Below, in pieces: positions 8,389-11,767 of a stretch of 11,767 nt of DNA (position 1 is the first letter of the stretch; each line of letters starts with the position of its first letter). The translations under genes were made by a program, and so were the position numbers. Below the pieces are notes generated by a model that did not search any database, had not been told where the DNA came from, and saw only the letters and a program-made list of their open reading frames with translations. The stretch comes from Linnemannia hyalina (taxonomy: Eukaryota > Mortierellomycota > Mortierellomycetes > Mortierellales > Mortierellaceae): positions 1 through 11,767 of the forward strand of contig JAHRHY010000051.1 in assembly GCA_019671135.1 (NCBI GenBank), written 5' to 3'.

Positions 8389-8799
8389 GGTATTTTTTTT
8401 CAGTATTTATTGCTCGGCGAGTATGATGCGAATCGTGTATGGAGGCATTGCAGTCGGAACGTTGATCGGCTCACCTGTCGGGGGGCGCATTATTGGATAT
8501 CAGTCAAGGGATCAACCGCCGTCTACTGCAGCTCTGGGTTGGCTTTGTCATGGCTGTCAGCGTCGTTTCGACCGTCGTCCTCAAGTTCGTGAAGAACTCC
8601 AAGCCATAAATGAAGGTGTAGAAAGGTGTGAGTACCCAAATTTAAACACAGGGATTAGAGAAGCATATACATCTGCACACCACACTAAATATTTCTAATT
8701 AATACAGCCCCATAATTCAAAAGAAAGCAGAATAGACGCGTAGTATATGTACAGTGCTTGTGGCATGTGCAAAAAAGGGGTAGGGGGGAGATGATGAGC

Positions 8800-8805
8800 T
8801 TTAAT
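8800..8805 (-). terminator. Possible poly(A) signal of the kelch gene
   Basis: On the minus strand ATTAAA begins 18 nt after the TAA stop at 8825-8823. This is a plausible 3' processing signal for the kelch gene, which converges on the MFS gene. The interval 8610-8822 otherwise shows no coding sequence. Confidence 0.4.
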
Positions 8806-9822
8806 TATTTATATAGTCGGCGTTACGCGTTCTCTCCTTTCGAATCGAGCAGGTCCTGTAGTTTACGCAACATCTGCTGTTGCTCCATCATTACACGCCC
8901 AATATCCTGGTTCTGTGCCTGTATATACGTAATCTGCTGCCTCAAACCCAGTCCATCCATACCACCACCTCCTCCTCCACCAGCACCACTGCTAACGACC
9001 GCGACATTCGTTCCGTCACCCTGAGGACCATTACGCCGCTGTGAGTATGCCTCACACTCCTGGCCGATTGCAGTCGGGTTCATAGGTTGGTATTGGAGGT
9101 CGTGAGGCTTCTTTGTTGCTGTCGGCGTGTATTCTTGAGGGTTCCGAGGTCCGAAGAAGTCGGAATTGCGACGGTTGTTGTCCTTGTCGATATTGGAGCC
9201 GTAGGCAAACGGTTCATTGTCCTCAATACCGCCATTGTCGGCATAGACGTTTTGCCCTTGTGGGCTGCGGAGGAGTAGGAATCCATTTGGCCGGGGTGGT
9301 TGTCAGAGGATACGAGAGGTTCGGTCCGGACGATGGGTTCCATGCCATTGTACTCGAGTTGGATGCTTACAGGATATGGTTGCAGCGGAGGTGGAGATGA
9401 AACGGACCAAGGTTGGTTGGGCGGATAAGGTGGAAACTCAATGTCGCGTCGGGTAGCAGAAGGAGGAGTAGGAGGGGCAGGAGGAGCAGAACCGTCTAAT
9501 GGCGTCGCGGAGGAATCCGGTGCATGTCCACTCTTGGAGTTGACCTGCTTGCGTCTCCGGTAAAAGAGGAACACCAAAAGCCTCAAGATGACTGCATCGC
9601 CCGCTACTCCTTTGCCTATCGCCGCTGCGTTGGAACCTGAAGAAGGAGAGGTGTTCGGTGTTGGGTTTGTGGGTCCTGGAATTGGACCAGACGTTGTCGA
9701 TGATCTTGGTGTTGGCGGCCCGTCAGTTGGTAAGATGGGCGAGAACCGGTTGACCCACTTGTCTTCCCTAATGTTGTAGATCAATGGTACGCTACTCAGC
9801 AGCACAGTAAGGTCCCTGTTGC

Positions 9823-9957
9823 CTACTTTGCACATATACGGAACACAAAAAAACGCTAGTCAGCAAAAACACAGGAACAAACGAAAGAGAGAACGAGAAA
9901 GTGACGGAGAGTTTTCGTGTAGAATAGTGAAACTAAGTGTGAAGTGGTCAAGCATAC
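9823..9957 (-). other. Kelch gene intron (last)
   Basis: On the minus strand, donor GTATGC starts at 9957 and acceptor AAGTAG ends at 9823, 135 nt in all, with CTGAC as a branch candidate. Joining the exons restores GGNRDLTVLL across the junction in one frame. Confidence 0.7.
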
Positions 9958-10120
9958 CTCCCTAGACGATAAAGTAGTCGCCCCCGATGGTGCAGGCCAT
10001 GTCGCAGCGTGTATCCTTTTCGGACGCAGATGTTCCTTGAGTCCAGGATGAAGATGTCAGGCCTTGAGTGCACGTCGACATCACATCCTCCAAAGACCAC
10101 CATTTTGGCTCCATTGTACG

Positions 10121-10315
10121 CTATGCATGTATGTATTCGTTTTCGAAATCGTAAAAAAAGTTAGCGAAAGAAAGGGACAACAAGGCCAAGAAGGAGTAAG
10201 AATTGCAAAGAAGAAAAATGATTTCGCTCAGTGGTGGACCATCAGCTTTTTTTTTTTTGGGCTCTTGGGCCGTGTTGTTCTACTTCTCTCTCTCTCTCTC
10301 TCTTTTCCAATGTAC
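10121..10315 (-). other. Kelch gene intron containing a (TC)n tract and a T12 run
   Basis: Donor GTACAT starts at 10315, CTAAC is visible near the 3' end, and acceptor GCATAG ends at 10121, 195 nt in all. The junction reads MIP/AYNGAKMVVFGG in phase. The + strand shows (TC)n at 10285-10303 and twelve T at 10247-10258, which are simple repeats inside the intron. Confidence 0.75.
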
Positions 10316-10358
10316 CCGGTATCATGCAGTGACCCCCTGGTGAACGGCCAGAAGTTGT
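10316..10358 (-). other. 43-nt micro-exon of the kelch gene
   Basis: The exon encodes TTSGRSPGGHCMIP plus one base, bounded by acceptor TTCTTCACAG and donor GTACAT. It supplies the R-S-P-G-G-H-C segment that opens a kelch blade, and both junctions keep the frame (WSN/TTSG and IP/AYNG). Confidence 0.75.
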
Positions 10359-10526
10359 CTGTGAAGAAAAAGAGGAAAGAAAAAGAGATACTGCGGAGTA
10401 AATAGACAATCAGCATCTATTTTTTCGTGTATCTATACAGAAAATCATGTAATTGAATGTAACAGCAGCAGCAGCAACACTAAAAAAAGAAAACAAGAAA
10501 AAAACAAGAAAGCGATTTCTTAGCAC
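10359..10526 (-). other. Kelch gene intron (first recognised)
   Basis: Donor GTGCTA at 10526 is weak. The acceptor ends at 10359 after a long pyrimidine tract. The length is 168 nt. A (CAG)n run lies at 10463-10476 on the + strand. Removing the intron joins GQWSN to TTSGRS in phase. Confidence 0.6.
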
Positions 10527-11234
10527 ATTACTCCATTGACCATTATCGAACTGGCGAAGAACAGGGTTAAACTGATTATTATCAGAATGTCCACCATAGA
10601 GCAGCATCTCAGAACGTAGAGTTGACCAGACAAAAGTGTAATGAGAAAGACCGGCAATTTCGGCCAGCATAGTGGACATCGTGAAGGTGTAGAACGACGT
10701 TGCCGTGATCGGAGGAACCATCTCAATCGTGTGCATTCCCTCATTTCGTGCACTAAGGACAATGATCATTCTAGTAACTTGGTTCACTGCGCTCTGGAGC
10801 CCATTCATCCTGCGGTCTTTCGGGACAGGATAAGTTGGGGTCCATGAAGCGGTGTGTAAGTTGAGGGCTGAAAAAGAGCCTCCGTAAGATGAGTCCCACA
10901 TGAAGACTTGTTGCTGATCCTTGGTGACCGACAAAGAATGCTAAGCAATAGTGGTGACGTTGCGCCTCACAGCTCTGGAGTCGCTCCAGGAGACAGTCAG
11001 ATCCAGGGCGAACATCTGGTTGGTGAGAGCGTCTGGGGGTCCTGTACCCTGAGACGGAGCACGATAGGCGAAACCACCATGGATATAGAACATGCTCTCG
11101 TCAGCGGTCGCAAACCCATGCTGGAGGTTATGATAGGAGGAATTTGGGCCGAGATAATGGAGGGTAGGAATCCTGCGAGGACTGTAGTGGCGGTGAGTCA
11201 AAGGGTGTTGGAGCGTTGGGTTGTTGTATGGTTT

Positions 11235-11767
11235 GGAGGAAGGGGTTTGGCAGTGCTGCTGTTGCTGGTTGTGGAGGGAGTAGATCGAGGGTGGGGAAAA
11301 CAGATCAGGAAAATATTCAACGGCGAAAGTAGTACACAAGGCGCTATGGGTGCTATGCTATCAACTATGCTTTCATCCTTCCATTCCTCGCATAGATAGT
11401 CAATCATGTTGCCATGCATTGCATTGTTTTGCCACGCTAATCATGGTGCACATTCGCAAGGAGATCATGTGATTACTACAGTTTCCTTTTCTGGGTCAAC
11501 CAGTCTCGCACATGAATACAGCTTGTAACTTCTCCTCTTCGATAATCCACCGCCCGTCTTTATTTCTCACATCACTGAATCCACCAGCGCCAGGTCACTT
11601 CGGTGATCACCGCAACACATTCTTCTTCCTTCACCTTTGTTCACCAGCACAACTTCTGATTCCAACCAAGCTACTTACATTCACACACCCAACAGTCATC
11701 ATCAGCAACAGCCATCAGTCAGACAAAGTTACAATTATCTCAACTGATCACCTTGCATCCACAACAA
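11235..11767. promoter_or_regulatory. Divergent promoter/leader region, no gene seen
   Basis: From about 11440 to the window end the + strand is C/A/T-rich and poor in G, like fungal 5' leaders, and no convincing coding frame is present on either strand. It probably holds the upstream region of the minus-strand kelch gene and the leader of a + strand gene starting beyond the window. The only marked local structure is the hairpin/palindrome at 11593-11612. Confidence 0.4.
11593..11612 (+). other. C(UUCG)G tetraloop hairpin overlapping a 12-bp palindrome
   Basis: GGTCAC-TTCG-GTGATC can fold into a six-pair stem (one G-U pair) closed by the very stable C(UUCG)G tetraloop. Bases 11601-11612, CGGTGATCACCG, are also a perfect DNA palindrome. 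It could be an RNA hairpin in a leader, a binding site for a dimeric regulator, or chance. Confidence 0.45.

Larger units (their letters stand above)
7365..8609 (+). pseudogene. MFS monocarboxylate-transporter-like protein, 5'-truncated and disrupted
   Basis: This is the remnant of a major facilitator of the MCT (SLC16-like) type, which normally has 12 membrane helices and moves monocarboxylates or similar solutes across a membrane. Recognisable parts in order are FLSLGASLAFFP (TM4-5), RRRGFAAIIAVAG and GLIISPVTTFF (TM5-6), a charged central loop ending KRQVMDF, GYFNPYYFLP leading to YAQKNGVS (TM7), GRVSGLASDDIG (the loop 8-9 motif), MMTTSCILYGFF, GIAVGTLIGSPVGGRIIG (TM11) and WVGFVMAVSVVSTVVLKF (TM12), with TAA at 8607-8609. 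Helices 1-3 are missing. Defects are frame changes near 7553, 7880, 8275 and 8505, a TAG at 7723-7725 where the frame otherwise continues, and a one-base mismatch across intron 2. At least three introns are suggested. The family is clear; a working product is not possible as written. Confidence 0.8.
8823..11230 (-). pseudogene. Kelch-repeat single-pass membrane protein, disrupted
   Basis: This was probably a cell-surface protein: a signal peptide, an extracellular kelch beta-propeller, one membrane helix and a cytoplasmic tail. The signal peptide core TTVLAGFLPSIISAQ lies at about 11185-11140, and its ATG is lost or displaced near 11230. Kelch blades follow with FYIHGG, LLYGG, VVFGGC and a final blade ending IYNIREDKWV. 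The exons are about 11230-10527, 10358-10316, 10120-9958 and 9822-8823. The membrane helix is at about 9628-9560 and is followed by YRRRK, a Pro-rich tail, a Gly-rich run, and a C-terminal Gln-rich probable coiled coil ending GENA, with TAA at 8825-8823. Defects are frame changes near 11115 (GGG) and 9253 (A run), TAG at 10943-10941 and 9964-9962, and an apparent short deletion near 10045. The ligand is unknown. The architecture is clear, but the gene is not readable as written. Confidence 0.8.

Noticed and set aside
10247..10303. Poly-T and (TC)n tract as a poly(A) tail or transposon end
   Set aside because: It lies inside a kelch intron defined by in-phase exons on both sides. There is no target-site duplication or element body.
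6783..10943. TAG reassigned to glutamine in this organism
   Set aside because: A TGA interruption also occurs, the genes have many indels that recoding cannot explain, and the expected NACHT-WD40 end itself uses TAG.
1..11767. CRISPR array, tRNA, rRNA, or complete transposable element
   Set aside because: No regularly spaced repeats, cloverleaf, rRNA-like sequence, terminal repeats, transposase or reverse transcriptase motifs were seen.

Overview
The window looks like nuclear DNA of an early-diverging fungus, most likely Mortierellaceae. The reasons are a STAND-type NACHT / pentapeptide / WD40 protein, a secreted-then-anchored kelch protein with a Pro-rich tail, short introns with CTAAC-type branch sites, and an ATG in a CACC-ATG context. 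The taxon is inferred from family character, not from a database search.

Layout: (1) 1-626, leader with two possible 5'-UTR introns. (2) 627-6009 (+), a large NLR-like gene: N-terminal helical part, NACHT NTPase, pentapeptide repeats, then 14 WD40 repeats. Its first 3.2 kb is cut by about 17 small indels, while the 2.1 kb pentapeptide/WD40 part is fully open. (3) 7012-6041 (-), an unrecognised gene in four frame fragments with two in-frame stops. (4) 7365-8609 (+), a 5'-truncated monocarboxylate-transporter-like MFS gene with frameshifts and a TAG. (5) 11230-8823 (-), a kelch-repeat membrane protein with at least four exons, one of 43 nt, broken by frameshifts, two TAG codons and a small deletion. 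(6) 11235-11767, probable promoter/leader of a (+) gene beyond the window.

All four protein genes are broken, mostly by single-base indels in short homopolymer runs. This is either a block of decaying gene copies or a poorly polished long-read assembly, and the sequence alone cannot settle which. The premature stops, a truncated 5' end and an apparent internal deletion favour real decay for at least the MFS and kelch genes. The most notable signals are the sharp contrast between the shattered NACHT half and the intact WD40 half of one gene, and an MFS intron whose length equals the period of a local duplication. The genes do not form an obvious pathway: (2) would be an intracellular sensor or signalling NTPase, (4) a membrane transporter, and (5) a cell-surface protein.
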